Shown here: positions 44,159 to 59,636 of the stretch, one piece after another
Position numbering within the stretch: position 1 is the stretch's first letter
Layout of the letters: every line of letters begins with the position of its first letter
From: Mycoplasma anserisalpingitidis
Lineage (GTDB): Bacteria > Bacillota_I > Bacilli_A > Mycoplasmatales > Metamycoplasmataceae
Direction of reading: 5' to 3'
NCBI RefSeq assembly: GCF_007859615.1
Contig: NZ_CP042295.1
Coordinates: forward strand, 496,001-560,000
Length of the DNA stretch: 64,000 nucleotides
The notes under the pieces: generated by a model
What the model was told of the DNA's origin: nothing
The model's database searches: none
The model's input: only the letters and a program-made list of their open reading frames with translations
Made by a program: the position numbers and the translations under genes

Positions 44159-44770
44159 ATGGATAAAGATAGTATTGTAAAGAAAACTCCTTTAGTTATA
44201 TTTTCTGGACCTAGTGGAGTTGGTAAAGGAACAGTTGAAAGATTATTATTTGAATTCGATGAGCTACACTTATCGCTCTCTTGTTCTGCAACAACTAGAA
44301 AACCTCGTGAAGGTGAAATTAATGGAATTCATTACTATTTTTATGATAAATCACTATTCCAACAAATGATAAAAGGTAGAGAATTTATTGAATTCTCTTA
44401 CCACTTTGATAACTATTATGGTACTTTATACAGTGAATTAACAAGAATTTCTAATCGTGGTATGACTCCGATGTTAGAAATTGAAACTCGTGGTGCTAAA
44501 CAAGTTATCGAAAAATTAAAAGATGATGATAGATATAACTTAATTACAATATTTTTACTTCCACCTTCAATTGATGATCTAAGAAACAGAATATTAAAAA
44601 GAGGTTCTGAAGACAATCACACAATGAAAGCTAGATTACACAAAGCTACTGAAGAAATTGCTGAATCAAGTGTTTTTAAATATAAAATAATTAACGATAT
44701 TCCTGAACGTGCAGCTAATGAAATTAAGGAAATTCTTTATAAGGAGCTAGGCATTAAATGCAATGATTAG
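44159..44770 (+). CDS. gmk: Guanylate kinase
   Basis: This is a 203-residue protein that phosphorylates GMP to GDP. LVIFSGPSGVGKGTVERLL is the P-loop; SCSATTRKPREGEINGIHYYF is the GMP-binding signature; EFSYHFDNYYGT follows. It is first in a tight cluster gmk-stp-pknB-rsgA-rpe with overlapping genes. Confidence 0.97.
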   Translation: MDKDSIVKKTPLVIFSGPSGVGKGTVERLLFEFDELHLSLSCSATTRKPREGEINGIHYYFYDKSLFQQMIKGREFIEFSYHFDNYYGTLYSELTRISNRGMTPMLEIETRGAKQVIEKLKDDDRYNLITIFLLPPSIDDLRNRILKRGSEDNHTMKARLHKATEEIAESSVFKYKIINDIPERAANEIKEILYKELGIKCND

Positions 44771-45513
44771 TAAAATCTATTAAAGGTGATTTTAGAGATG
44801 AAAATCAAGATAGAGTTGAAATAATTGAAAAAGATAATACGGTTTTAGCTCTTTTATGCGACGGAATGGGTGGCCACTTCGGTGGTTCTTTTGCTTCATC
44901 AATAGCAGTAAATGTTATTACTAAAGAATTTTTAGATAATTTTAATCCTAATTTAGGAGACCATAAAAAATGATTTTATGATTTGATTGACGTTGTTAAA
45001 ATCAATATGAAAAAACAGTCTGTTAATGAAGAAATGCACGATATGGGAACAACTTTAACAGCTGCATTAATTTTTAAAAACCAAAAGAAAATTATCATTT
45101 TTAATTCAGGTGACTCAAGAACTTATATACTTAATAAAAATAATGATTTAATTCAAATTACAATTGATCATAATTATTACAATCAACTAATTCAAGAGGG
45201 TTACGATAAACTAGTTGCAAATTCTCAAAGAGAATCTAAATATTTAACTAGTGCTCTAGGTCCAACTAAAAAAACTACACTTGAAGTTTTTGAATTAAAT
45301 ACCGAAAGTTACATGAAAACCAAAAGTATTTTGCTAACAAGTGATGGTATTCATAGTTTTCTAAATAATGATGAGATTGAACTTATTATTAAAAATTCTG
45401 ATTTATCACTTAAAAACAGAATAGAAACTATTTTAACAAGTGCACAAATTGCAAATTCTAATGATAATATGAGTGTAGCTCTTATAGACTTTGAAGAGGA
45501 AGATTATGTCTAG
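44758..45513 (+). CDS. stp: PP2C-type Ser/Thr phosphatase
   Basis: This is a 251-residue protein. Metal-binding motifs: DENQDRVE, LCDGMGGHFGG, MGTTLTAALIF, FNSGDSRTYIL, LLTSDGIHSFL and NSNDNMSVALI. The ATG at 44758 follows AAGGAG and overlaps gmk by 13 nt; its end overlaps pknB by 8 nt. It removes phosphate from targets of the adjacent kinase. Two TGA codons are Trp, including codon 3. Confidence 0.95.
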
Positions 45514-46504
45514 GGGCTACGCTGAATTACCATTTAGAGAGTCGAAAGTTTACAAAACTTACACAATCTTAAAACTAATAGGAACTGGTGGAATGAGTTC
45601 AGTTTTTTTGGTGAACAAAAAGAATAAGCCAGGTGAACTTTATGCATTGAAATACCGTATTCAGGACAATAATAATAACAACTATATTCGTTTTAAGCGC
45701 GAAATTGAATTATTACAAAAAATTAGTTCTCCAAACGTTCCAAAAATTTTTGATTATCATATTGATGAAAAAGAACAATATTTTGTAATGGAATACGTAA
45801 ATGGTAAAAGTTTAAGGTCTATGATAGAGGAAAATGGATTTCTTAATTCTCGTCTTGCAGTAAGCTTTGCAAAGCAAATCGCCGCCGGAATTGGAGAATT
45901 ACACTCAAATGGTATCGTCCACAGAGACATTAAAAGCAGTAATATATTAATTTCAGATAAATTAACTGTTAAAATCATTGACTTAGGTATATCTATGTCA
46001 AGTGAACACAATAATCAGCGTTTAACCAAAACTCATAGCATTGTTGGTTCTGTATATTATCTTGCACCAGAATTGATTGATGATAATACTAAAATAACTA
46101 AACAAGTTGATATTTATGCCTTAGGTGTGCTTCTTTTTGAAATGTTAACCGGAAAATATCCTTTTAGCAATAAAAACGCTATTCAAACTATACAAATGCA
46201 CAAAGAAAATGAGTTCCCTAGAGTTAAGGATTTTAGAGAAGTGCCTCAAGCATTAGAAAATGTTATTCTAAAAGCAACTGCTAAAAATCCAAACAACCGT
46301 TATGAATCAATGTGAGAATTTAGAAAAGATATTGACACTTGTTTACTAACTTCTCGTTCACTTGAAGCTCCAATATCAACTAAAACAGCAAAAAGCAAAA
46401 AAACTATCGCAGACTATACAAGTAGTTGAAGATTTAATGTAATTTTAATTTCTGTTTTAGTTTTAATTAGTGCGATTTTAATAACTATTTCAATTTTAAT
46501 TTAG
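45506..46504 (+). CDS. Serine/threonine protein kinase, PknB type
   Basis: This is a 332-residue Hanks-type kinase. IGTGGMSSVFLV (Gly loop), ALKYRI (Lys), GIVHRDIKSSNIL (catalytic Asp), KIIDLGISMSS (DLG in place of DFG) and GSVYYLAPELI (activation segment). A single membrane segment at the C-terminus (about 312-331, VILISVLVLISAILITISIL) anchors it with the kinase in the cytoplasm. There are no PASTA repeats: the protein ends at the membrane segment. It is paired with the phosphatase just upstream. Confidence 0.95.
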
Positions 46505-46510
46505 GAGAGT

Positions 46511-47356
46511 ATGAAAGGTAAAATTTATTCAATAGTTTCAGGTATTTATGAAATTAAAAACAGTGATAATTCAACTGTTTTAATACCTGGTAGTGGTAAA
46601 CTTAGGTTTAATAATTTAATCCCATTAGTTGGTGATTATGTTGAACATGATAACAAAATGATTTTGAATATTTTAGAGCGAAGAAATAATTTTATTCGTC
46701 CTAAAGTTGCTAATATTGATCAAGTCATTATTGTTATGAGTTTAAAAGAACCTGAATTTAGTTCATTTTTGATGGACAAATTTCTTTCAATAATTGAATT
46801 TAAGGAAATTAAACCAATACTTTTCTTTACTAAATCTGATTTAGTTAATGACTTTTATTGATATGAACAATATCAAAGGTGTGGATATGAAGTTTATTTA
46901 ATTAACAATAACAGTGATTCAAACTTAAGTGAAATTAAACAAATTTTCAAAAACAAAACAAACGTTTTTTTAGGTCAAACTGGGGTTGGAAAAACCACGA
47001 CTATTAATAGATTATCAAACAATAATTTTCAAACTCAGCAAATCAGTAAAGCGTTAGGACGTGGAAAGCACACTACTAGAGTAGTCAAAATTATAGAATT
47101 TAATGATGGAGAATTAATCGATACACCAGGTTTTAGTTCATTAGATTTAGATATAAACTCTCTTGAACTGGCACAAAGTTTTGATACCTTCAAAAAATAT
47201 TTTCCTGACTGCAAATACCGTTCTTGCTTGCATATTAATGAAAATATAAATGATTGTGAGATCAAAAAACAAATCGATATTTCAATACCAAAATGAAGAT
47301 ATGAAAATTACTTAAAATTAAGCAAAGAAACAAAAAAGGAGAGATGAGATGAGTAA
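46511..47356 (+). CDS. rsgA: Ribosome small subunit-dependent GTPase A
   Basis: This is a 281-residue circularly permuted GTPase: FFTKSDL (G4) comes before FLGQTGVGKTTTINRL (G1) and DTPGFSSLDL (G3). An OB-fold is N-terminal, and a zinc site is C-terminal (FPDCKYRSCLHINE then DCEI). It helps mature the 30S subunit. TTAGGAGAGT precedes the ATG. The end overlaps rpe by 8 nt once TGA at 47345 is read as Trp. Confidence 0.96.
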
Positions 47357-48017
47357 AAAATTCGTGACCCCTAGTTTATTAAATGTTGATGTAGATAAAA
47401 GAGTTGAAATGGCAAATACACTAATTGATAATGGTGTAAGTTGAATTCATTATGATGTAATGGATGGTAAGTTTGTCCCAAATCATGCTATTACAATCGA
47501 AGAAATTATTAATATATCTAAAAACAGCAAACAACACTTTAAGGATGTACACTTAATGGTCAAAAATCCAACCGATTATATCGAAGAATTAAAAGACTAT
47601 GTTGATGTATTTACTTTTCACTACGAATCTCTTGATGAAGATGTTTTATTAGATTGATTAGAAAATAAAAATAATCATTATTGCAAAATTGGTTTAGCAA
47701 TTAAACCAAATACAAAAATTGAAGTAGTGGAAAAATTTGCTAAATATCTTTCATTAGTTTTAGTAATGTCGGTTGAACCAGGTAAGGGTGGACAAAAATT
47801 CATCGATAGTGCTTATGAAAAAATTCAATATCTTAAAAAATTAAGAATTGATAATGGTTATGATTTTTTAATTCAAGTAGACGGTGGAATTAACAACATT
47901 ACTGGACCAGAATGTTTTAGATATGGTGCAGACGCTTGCGTTGCTGGAACATTTTTGGTTGCAAACCCAACAAAAGAGCAAATTAAATCAATTTTGGGAA
48001 GAAGATTTTCAAAATAG
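47349..48017 (+). CDS. rpe: Ribulose-phosphate 3-epimerase
   Basis: This is a 222-residue TIM-barrel enzyme of the pentose phosphate pathway. TPSLLNVDV, HYDVMDGKFVPNHAI, DVHLMVKNP, VMSVEPGKGGQKFI and QVDGGINNIT give the metal and phosphate sites. AAAAAGGAGAG lies just before the ATG. It is the last gene of the cluster. Confidence 0.96.
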
Positions 48018-48097
48018 GGTAAAAGTTTTATAAATCGACCAATTAATTTAAAATAATGCTAGTGATTTTATATTTTTAGGTTATAATTCTTTTGCTT

Positions 48098-48188
48098 GGA
48101 ACAGTACTCAAGAGGCTGAAGAGGCGGTCCTGCTAAGACTGTAGGGGAGGCAACTCCCGCGGAGGTTCAAATCCTCTCTGTTCCGCCA
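48098..48188 (+). tRNA. tRNA-Ser (anticodon GCU)
   Basis: The acceptor arm GGAACAG pairs with CTGTTCC, followed by G and an encoded CCA. The anticodon stem CGGTC/GACTG holds loop CTGCTAA with GCT at 48132-48134. A long variable arm (GGGGAGG-CAA-CTCCC region) and the T loop GGTTCAAATCC identify a serine tRNA. TATAAT at 48082-48087 is the likely -10. Confidence 0.95.
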
Positions 48189-48286
48189 TTTTTTTTATTT
48201 AAAAAAATGCATAAATTCACAAAATAATTGAATTAAAGAACCATATAATAATTTATAATTTAATAACTATTTTAAAAGGAGAAAAA

Positions 48287-49546
48287 ATGGCAAAATTTGT
48301 TGATGAAGTTAAAGTTATGTTACAAGCCGGAAAAGGAGGTGATGGAATGATTTCATTCCGTAGAGAAGCCCATGTTGATAAAGGTGGTCCAGACGGCGGA
48401 GATGGCGGAAATGGTGGTGATGTCTATTTTGTTGGTGATTTAGGAAAAAATACACTGTTAAGTTTCTACAAAAATAAACATATTATTGCTGAAGATGGTG
48501 TTAAAGGTGGACCAAAAAATCTTTATGGAGCCAATGCAAAACACACTTATATAAGAGTACCAATCGGTACCTTAGTTTACAATAATAATAAATTAGTTGC
48601 TGATGTTATTTTGCCTGATACTCCTTATTTAGTTGCTAAAGGTGGAAAAGGTGGTAGAGGAAATACTAAATTTAAAACATCTAAAAATACAGCACCTCGA
48701 ATTTGTGAAAACGGACTTCCAGGAGAAAAATTTGAAGCTAAAATAGTTCTTAAAATTCTCTCAGATGTTGGTGTTGTTGGTAAACCTAGTGCAGGTAAAA
48801 GTACGTTCCTTAACGCTATTTCAAACGCAAAAGCTAAAGTTGCTGAATACGAATTCACTACATTAGTACCACAATTAGGAATGGTTGAATTTTACGAAAA
48901 TAGCTTTACTGTAGCTGATTTACCTGGTTTAATTAAGGGTGCTAGTTTAGGCAAGGGTCTCGGTTCACGTTTTCTTAAACACATTGAAAGATGTAGGGTT
49001 ATTGCACATATCATAGACTTTGGTGATCCAAACAAAGATCCTATTAATGACTACTTAACAATACAAAAAGAGTTATTAGACTGTAATCTAAAACTTGAAT
49101 TAAAGCCTCAATTAATTATTGCTAACAAGTCTGATTTAGAAAACTTTAGAGAAAATGTTGAAAAATTCAAAAAGGAATTTCCTAATATTACACTAATTGA
49201 AATTTCAGCAATAAATCGTGAAAATATGGACTTAGTTAAAAAAGTGTTATGAGAAATGATTCAAAAAGAAACTATGAAACCTATTGAAGAAGAAGCACAA
49301 GAAATTGAAATTAACTATGAAGCTCCTTACACTGTTATTTCTCCTTATTATGGTCACTTTGAAGTTTATGGACCAAAAGTTTTGGAATTATATAATAAAA
49401 TTCCATTAAATTCATATGATAATTTATTAAGATTTAATAATATTTTGAAAAAAATCGGTGTATGAGAAGCATTGATTAAATTAGATATTAAGCCTGGTGA
49501 TACAGTTAATATTTATGAATATCAATTCCAATGAGAAGAAGAGTAA
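48287..49546 (+). CDS. obg: Obg-family GTPase
   Basis: This is a 419-residue protein. The glycine-rich Obg fold is N-terminal (AGKGGDGMISFRRE, GGPDGGDGGNGGDVYF), the GTPase is central (VGVVGKPSAGKSTFLNAI, VADLPGLIKGAS, IIANKSDL), and an OCT domain is at the C-terminus. It acts in ribosome assembly and stress signalling. AAAAGGAGAAAA precedes the ATG. Four TGA codons near the end are Trp. Confidence 0.97.
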
Positions 49547-49558
49547 TCTTCTTTTTTT
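49534..49558 (+). terminator. Terminator overlapping the obg stop
   Basis: AGAAGA...TCTTCT around the stop codon, then T6. Confidence 0.6.
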
Positions 49559-49632
49559 ATTCTATTTTATAGGTAAAAAGGTAAAATTAAGGTGTTGAAT
49601 AATATTTAATTAAGAATACAAATTGGAGAATA

Positions 49633-50238
49633 ATGAAAGTAAATAAAGATTTGTGAAATTGAACAAGAAAACCAAATAATTTTAGTATTTCTGATGGAAA
49701 AATTGAAATTATATCAGAACCTAAAACTGATCTATGGCAAAGAACTTATTATCATTTTAGAAATGATAATGCACCCTTATTACAAATTTCAACAAGTGAG
49801 AAATTCTTTTCTTTCACAGTCAAAACTGAATTCGATTCAAAGCATCGTTTTGACCAATGCGGTATTATAATGTACTTAGATTCAGAAAACTGAATAAAAG
49901 CTTCAATTGAATATGAAAATGAAAAATTTCAACACCTAGGTGCTGTTGTAACAAATAACGGTTATTCAGATTGATCAACTACAGAAATAGATGCAAACAT
50001 TAAAAGTATGTGATACAGATTAAGTAGAAGAGAAGATGATTTTAAGATAGAATGTTCTATTGATGGAAAAGAATTTAAACAAATGAGAATCTGCCACATT
50101 AATAAAGCTACAGATAAAATAAATTTTGGTATTTATGCCTGCAGTCCAGAAGATTCAAGTTTTAAAGCAACTTTTACAAAAATGGAAATTACTGAGTGCA
50201 AATGATTAGCACACGATGGCCAACAACCAGATAAATAG
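49633..50238 (+). CDS. DUF1349 concanavalin-like protein
   Basis: This is a 201-residue protein of the DUF1349 type, a beta-sandwich of the concanavalin A-like superfamily. DLWQRTYYHF, FDQCGIIMYLDSENWIKASI, DWSTTEID and NFGIYACSPEDSSFKATFTK match the family. It has no signal peptide, so is probably cytoplasmic; a carbohydrate-related role is plausible but unproven. AATTGGAGAATA precedes the ATG. At least seven TGA codons are Trp. It converges with pgmB. Confidence 0.8.
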
Positions 50239-50248
50239 ACAAAATAAA

Positions 50249-50282
50249 AAGCAGAACTTTTTAACGGTTTTGCTTTTATTTA
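50249..50282. terminator. Bidirectional terminator between the DUF1349 gene and pgmB
   Basis: AAAGCA-GAAC and GTT-TTGCTTT form an imperfect stem with A and T runs on the outside. It overlaps the pgmB stop. Confidence 0.6.
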
Positions 50283-50944
50283 TTTTTAAATGCTTTTTCT
50301 AATTCATTAAAATCTAAATCTGAAGTGAAACTTAATTTTACATTTGCTTTACTAAAGTCTTCATTTGAATTATTTGTAATAGCAACTGAAAAGATTTTAG
50401 CCGAATGAATTGATTTAAGTCCTTCAACAGAATCTTCAATACCAATACATTCATCAGTGTTTAAATTTAATCCTTTTGCAGCAGCTAAGAAAATATCAGG
50501 AGCAGGTTTTCCATTTGCTACGTCAGCAGGATTAACTATAAAATCAAATTTATCATAAATGCCTAATTTTTCAAGTATAACAGGAGCATTATAACTACTT
50601 GAAGCAATTGCTAGTTTAATATTTGCTTTTTTAGCATCGTCAATTAACTTACTTATTCCTGGCAAAATAGAATCTTTTTCTAATTTTTCCGCAAGAAATG
50701 ATTTATATAATTCATTTTTTCTTGTACATAAATCATCTAAAATAACGTCTGAAGGAACTGGTATGTTTTTTAATTTTAAGATTGCTAATAAAGTGTCTTT
50801 TCTTGGTAAACCTCTAAGACCTTCATTTTCCTCTTCAGTATAATTTATACCCAATTCTTGAACAATTTCCTTTCAAGCTAAGTAATGTAATTTTGCCGTG
50901 TCAGTAATTACACCATCAAGATCAAACAAGATACCCTTAAGCAT
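50276..50944 (-). CDS. pgmB: Beta-phosphoglucomutase
   Basis: This is a 222-residue HAD-family enzyme. GILFDLDGVITDTAKLHYLA has the nucleophile Asp and acid/base Asp (DxD). GLRGLPRKDTL is the cap-domain substrate loop. IASSSYNAPVIL and NGKPAPDIFLAAA with ECIGIEDSVEGL complete the HAD motifs. It converts the beta-glucose-1-phosphate released by maltose phosphorylase to glucose-6-phosphate. Its start overlaps the end of mapA by 8 nt, which supports the pairing. Confidence 0.95.
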
Positions 50945-53312
50945 GTCTAACCTCAAATTTAAGTTCATCATTTGTTAATTCAACCAATGAATTTCTAACT
51001 CATAATTTAACACTTTGACCTTGTTTTACGGTTCTAACAGTAAAATGATCCTTATTAACATTTACTTCAATCAATGTATTTAAATAACTAAATTTATATC
51101 TTAATTTACTTCAATTTTCTGGAAGAATTGGATCAAGAGTAATTTTATCATCATAGTATGAGAGACCACCATAACCAAAAACGATCATTTGTCAAATAGC
51201 TGCTAAACTACCTGCGTGAATTCCTGCATCAGAAGAGTGCATATTTTGTCCCATATCAATATCCAATGCATATCTAAATAATTGGTAAGCTTTTGACATT
51301 TTTCTTAATCTAATTGCTTCAATTGCATAAGTTGCAGCACTTAGTGAAGAATCGTGTGTTGTAATTGGTTCATAGAATTCAAAATTTGCTTTTCTAGTTT
51401 GATAATCATACAACTCAGGCATTAAGTATGTAAGTAAAACTACATCAGCTTGTTTTACTAATTGAGAACAAAGACGTTTATGTCCTTCTTTAGTACTAAA
51501 TAATTTTTTACCAGCATCTCCTAAAAGTTGGAAAGGAGTTACATCAATTCTAGGTAAAGCTAAAAATTGGTCATTTTCAGCAATAATTAAATCTTTATTA
51601 GGATTTTGTTGTTTTAATTTTTGTGAAACTTCTTTTAATTTATCAACATTAACTGCGTAAGGAATTTTAGATTCGATTTCTTTAAGAAGTTGAGGGTTAT
51701 TTTTACTTAATTTTTCAATATAATTAAGCGCTAAGTCGATATTGTATTTAGCAAGTCGATTTATGTAAGCGTTATTATCGATATTACCTTTATATTCATT
51801 TGGACCCATAACATCGTTGATTGAATAAGTTCCATCATTTTGTTTTTCAGCTCTATTTGAGTAGAAAATGGCTGTATCAATAATCATTTCATAACCCATT
51901 GTATCCATAAATTGTTGATCTTGAGTTATATTGTAATATTGATGAATTGCAAAAGCTACATCGGCTGAAACGTGAATCTCTTGTCTTCTTGAAGCAATTG
52001 GAACTTGTTGTCCGCTAACAACATCTGCTTGACCTCAATATGGACAAACTTCTCCATCTGTTGGTCATGCCATTTCTCAAGGATATTGAGCACCTTCTAA
52101 ATTACTTTCTTGTTCTCTTAATTTTACTTCTTTAGCTTTATTACGGGCTGATTCAATTCCTCTGTATCTATAAGTTAATAAATTACGAACAATTTTTGGT
52201 TCAGTAAAAAGATAGTTAGGGTTGATGAAAAATTCAGTATCTCAGTAAGTGTGACCTTGATATCCTTCTCCAGAAAGACCTTTGGCTCCAACGTTTAAGA
52301 ATGTAGAATGTTTTGGAACAAAACTGTTTAAGTGGAAAATACCGAAGTCTAAAGCTAATTTTTCATATTCAGATTTTTCATCGCCAACAATTTCAACATC
52401 GAATTGATTTCAAACTTTTTCATTCATTTTTTCAATCGACTCATTTTTAAGTGTTTCATAATCACTTTGTTGTAAAAATTCTAGTTTAAGATCAGCATTT
52501 TTTACAACTGTTTCATCACTTAAAATTTCATTAGCATCGTCAACTGAAGTGTGAACTGACATTAATTTGAATAATTCTAATTTATCACCAGCTTTAGTAT
52601 TTGTTTTAATATTAAATCTAATTAGTCTACGCTTAATTTCGATTACATAATCATCAGTACCACCTTGAATTAACTCTCCATTAACTAAAAATTTAGTAAC
52701 TAAGTTATGCACAACTAAACGTTTACTAAAAGTGGTTTTTTGTTGCATTCTAAGCGAAGTTTGAGTTGGTCTTAATTTTGAACCTTCACTAAAATGTTGG
52801 GTTCCACTATTTGTTACAGTAGCATCGATCGAAGGATAAATACGTACATCTATATTTTCCTTATTGTTTAATTCTAAAACTTCGATAGTAATTTTTTGAC
52901 CATAAACATTTAAGTCACTTTGTGAAACAAAACGTTCAAAGTTAAGTTTAAATGTTCCATAGCTACGTTTAGCAATTATCTCTCTAGTTAAAATTCCTTT
53001 TTTAATATCGAGTGATTTTTTGTAAATATCGTTATTTTCAATTTGAAAAACAACTCCATCTAAGGAGATTGTATTTGTCATTAAATCAGCAAGATTAGCT
53101 AATTCACTAACTTCATCTTCACTGTCTTTATTAAAAATACCGTTTACAAAAAAGTCTTCTTTATTAAATACTGATTTTTCTTCATCTGCACTTCTTATTC
53201 CTAAGTATCCGTTTCCTAGTGAAAAAATACTTTCAGTTTTAGCAGTAACATTTGGATTAAAAATTTCTTGAGAAATAACTTTATTTTTTGTATCGTATTT
53301 TAAATAATTCAT
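50937..53312 (-). CDS. mapA: Maltose phosphorylase (GH65)
   Basis: This is a 791-residue GH65 enzyme that splits maltose with phosphate into glucose and beta-glucose-1-phosphate. The N-terminal SLGNGYLGIRS, the catalytic Glu in DVMGPNEYKGN and the phosphate-site region THDSSLSAATYAIEAI are visible. Other GH65 specificities (trehalose, kojibiose) exist, but genes for maltodextrin transport and debranching plus an overlapping pgmB favour maltose. AAAGGTTAAAAA precedes the ATG. At least ten TGA codons are Trp. Confidence 0.93.
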
Positions 53313-53315
53313 TTT

Positions 53316-56965
<3,650 letters not shown>

Positions 56966-56974
56966 AGCTAAATA

Positions 56975-57013
56975 ATTATATAAAAGTAAATTTTTTAACC
57001 TTATAATAAGGTT
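56975..57013 (-). promoter_or_regulatory. Promoter of pulA-malL-mapA-pgmB with palindromic operator
   Basis: The minus-strand TATAAT is at 56980-56975. The palindrome AACCTTATAATAAGGTT at 56997-57013 (8-bp perfect arms) covers the -35 position set by a 17-bp spacer. The neighbouring GntR-type gene makes it a good operator candidate. Confidence 0.6.
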
Positions 57014-57070
57014 TAATTCTTGAGTGGTCAATTATATTGATCTTACTTGTTTATAAGTGCAATAATAAAA

Positions 57071-57099
57071 AAATCACTAGCTTAGATAACTAATGATTT
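57071..57099 (-). terminator. Terminator of the GntR-type gene
   Basis: On the minus strand ATCATTAG...CTAGTGAT (one G-T pair) is followed by T7. It overlaps the stop codon. Confidence 0.7.
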
Positions 57100-57755
57100 A
57101 ATGAAAATTCTTGATGATAGAAAGTAAAATGTTCTGGTTTAATATAATATTTTCCAGCTATAGAAATACTATCTTCATCATAACCATAGAATGAAACAAC
57201 AACTAGAAATTCATGGTTAAATTTATTGACTTTTTCGTAATTTAATCTATAAACAATATTTGTTAAACCATCAGAGTTGTTTAAGTAATCAATTAAACTC
57301 TTATTCTCTTGAATTTCACTACTTTCATTCACATACTTACCAGAAAGATAAATCTCCCCTTCAGCAACTAGTTCGCCTTTTATAAAATATTCCTTTTCAA
57401 ATTTTTCAACCCCATTAACAAAAATGATTTGATTATTAATTATTCATTCAGGTAACTCAAAATTTCTTGTTCTTAACTTGACTGTTTGTTTATCACAACC
57501 AATTAAATAAGAAACTGGTTTAATTAAATTATGGAAGTTTTCAGCTACAAAATGTCCTCTTTTACTAATAGAGTAAATTGCTCCTAATGCTTCTAATTTT
57601 TGATAGGCTGCAACCACAACAGATCTAGAACAATTAAACCTCATCATTAAAGCATGTTCAGAAGGCATAATTTTATTTGTTGGAATTTTTTTACTTTGAA
57701 TTAATTCCATTAAGTAATTTATTATTTGTTGAGTTTTCTTTACAGGTTTATTCAT
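57090..57755 (-). CDS. GntR-family transcription regulator
   Basis: This is a 221-residue protein. The N-terminal winged helix is typical of the GntR/HutC group: TQQIINYLMELIQSKKIPTN, IMPSEHALMMRFNCSRSVVV and YQKLEALGAIYSISKRGHFV. The C-terminal ~140 residues would be the UTRA-like effector domain. It lies 27 nt after the GH13 gene at 57783 and directly upstream of the pulA promoter. It probably represses the locus until a sugar or sugar phosphate binds; the ligand is unknown. Confidence 0.88.
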
Positions 57756-57782
57756 ATTAATTATATTTTACAAAATTTTTAT

Positions 57783-59543
57783 TTATTTTCTTGTTAGTTT
57801 ATATAATACACAACTATTTTTAGGTAAGTTTACGCCTCAAGAATGATCTTCCGCTTTGAATGAGTATAGTGTTTTAAAATGATATTTTCTTGAAATTTTA
57901 CCCATTCTTTTATTAGTATTTAAGTGGTTGTTAAATGCAAAAAGTAAAAATTCATTACTATTTTTATTCTCACTTCTAACAATAACACTACTATAGTCAT
58001 CTGCATCTACAAAATCAAAAGGATCATGAATTGTATTAGGATCAGTTTTTTTAAGATAAGTATTATTTTGTCTTATTTCATTCATCAATGAAATCATTTT
58101 ATAAATTGAATCCTCTTCATTAATTACATTTTCAACTTTTCCTATTGTAGAAGAGATATTCAAAAATACATTAGCATGACTTGCATCAATTTTCTTTTCA
58201 ACAATAGCACAATTTTCATTTTCGTTAATTCAATTTAGTGGTTCTCTTAATCCAGGATCATCAAATATTCTTGTTGAGTAATAACATAATTCATCTGCAT
58301 AATAAATAATTGGTTTGGCTGGTAACATTAATAATTGTAAAAGTGCTATTCTTTGAGCATCTTTTTCATCACTAGTTAAACCAATAAAATACTCTTCTGA
58401 ATCAATAGAAATTTTTGAAACTTCACGACGATAAACATCTAATCAACGATTGGTGTCGTGGTTTTCTAAAAATGGTACTCAAACACTATCTTTAGAAGTT
58501 TTTTGATACATTTCACAAATATCTAAAAGTTTTTTGTAATCTACCCTTGTATCAACATGGTCTTTAAAATGTTCTCCACCATCATAGATAGTATTTAATG
58601 AAGTTTTATTTTTGTAAGTCAAATATTCCATTGCTTTTCTATGATCAGCAAGTCACTCACCAATCATAAACACTTCATTCATATTATATTTTTCAGTTAT
58701 AGAATTTGAAGCTTCTCTAAGCATTCTGAAAATTTTAGCTTCATTAAAATTGTTTTTTGTTTCAGATTCACTACTAAAAAACTCTGAAAACGCATCATAT
58801 CTAAAACCATCAACCCCAATTTTTGTTCAGAATTTTTGAATTTCACATAACTGTTCAATGACATCGGGATTATCAAGATTTAAATCAGGCATCCCAGCTC
58901 AAAATCTACCGATATATTTTTTATTTGTTCCACCAAGAGGAGTATCTAAATTAGGATATCTTCTTCTGTGCGATTCTGAATCAACTCTTAAATCTGTATC
59001 ACTTGGATCACGATCGAATTCATAATATTCTTTAAATTTTTTATTGTCAAATAACGCTTCTTGGAATCATGGATGTTCATAAGAAGTGTGGTTAAACACT
59101 AAATCAATATAAACTTTAATTCCTTTGTCATGTGCTGAACTTAAAAATTCAATAAAAGCTTTCATTCCTCCAAGTTGTTCAGCAACATCACAGTAATTCA
59201 GTACTGAATATCCATGATATGAAGTTGCAGGATGAATAGGACTAAGAAGTAAAGTGTCTACTCCAAGATTAACAAAGTAATCTAATTTATTTTTTAATCC
59301 TATTAAATCACCAATACCATCGTTATTTCCATCTGCAAAATTGTAGATGAGTACTTGATAAATAATTCCACTACGTTTAAATTCTTTTAATGGACGGGCC
59401 ATAGGTGCATCAATCCATAAATTTCTGTAGTCTAAAGTTTTTTTGTATCCGTATTTTTTATTATCTCAATTTGCTATATTTTTAGCGTTTTCATTTATTT
59501 TTTTGTCGTAGAATTCGACTGCATATTTTGATAAATTTTTCAT
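57783..59543 (-). CDS. GH13 alpha-amylase-family enzyme, cytoplasmic
   Basis: This is a 586-residue paralogue of the lipoprotein at 24643 but without a signal peptide. It shares NFADGNNDGIGDLIGL and DLVFNHTSYEHPW, plus GVDGFRYDAFSEF (nucleophile Asp), VFMIGEWLADH (Glu) and PFLENHDTNRWLD (third Asp). It probably hydrolyses maltodextrins after uptake. No Shine-Dalgarno is visible before the ATG. It is followed closely by the GntR-type gene, so the two are probably co-transcribed. Confidence 0.88.
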
Positions 59544-59607
59544 GATTAAATTTTATCAATAACTTTTATCCTTTTATTTTTAATCTTGACACGTTAAGAA
59601 AATAAAA

Positions 59608-59629
59608 GCTGACAAATAAATTTGCCAGC
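59608..59629 (-). terminator. Terminator of the malFGK operon
   Basis: GCTGACAAAT and ATTTGCCAGC pair with one mismatch; the T-rich tail on the minus strand is at 59607-59601. Confidence 0.7.
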
Positions 59630-59636
59630 AATTGTA

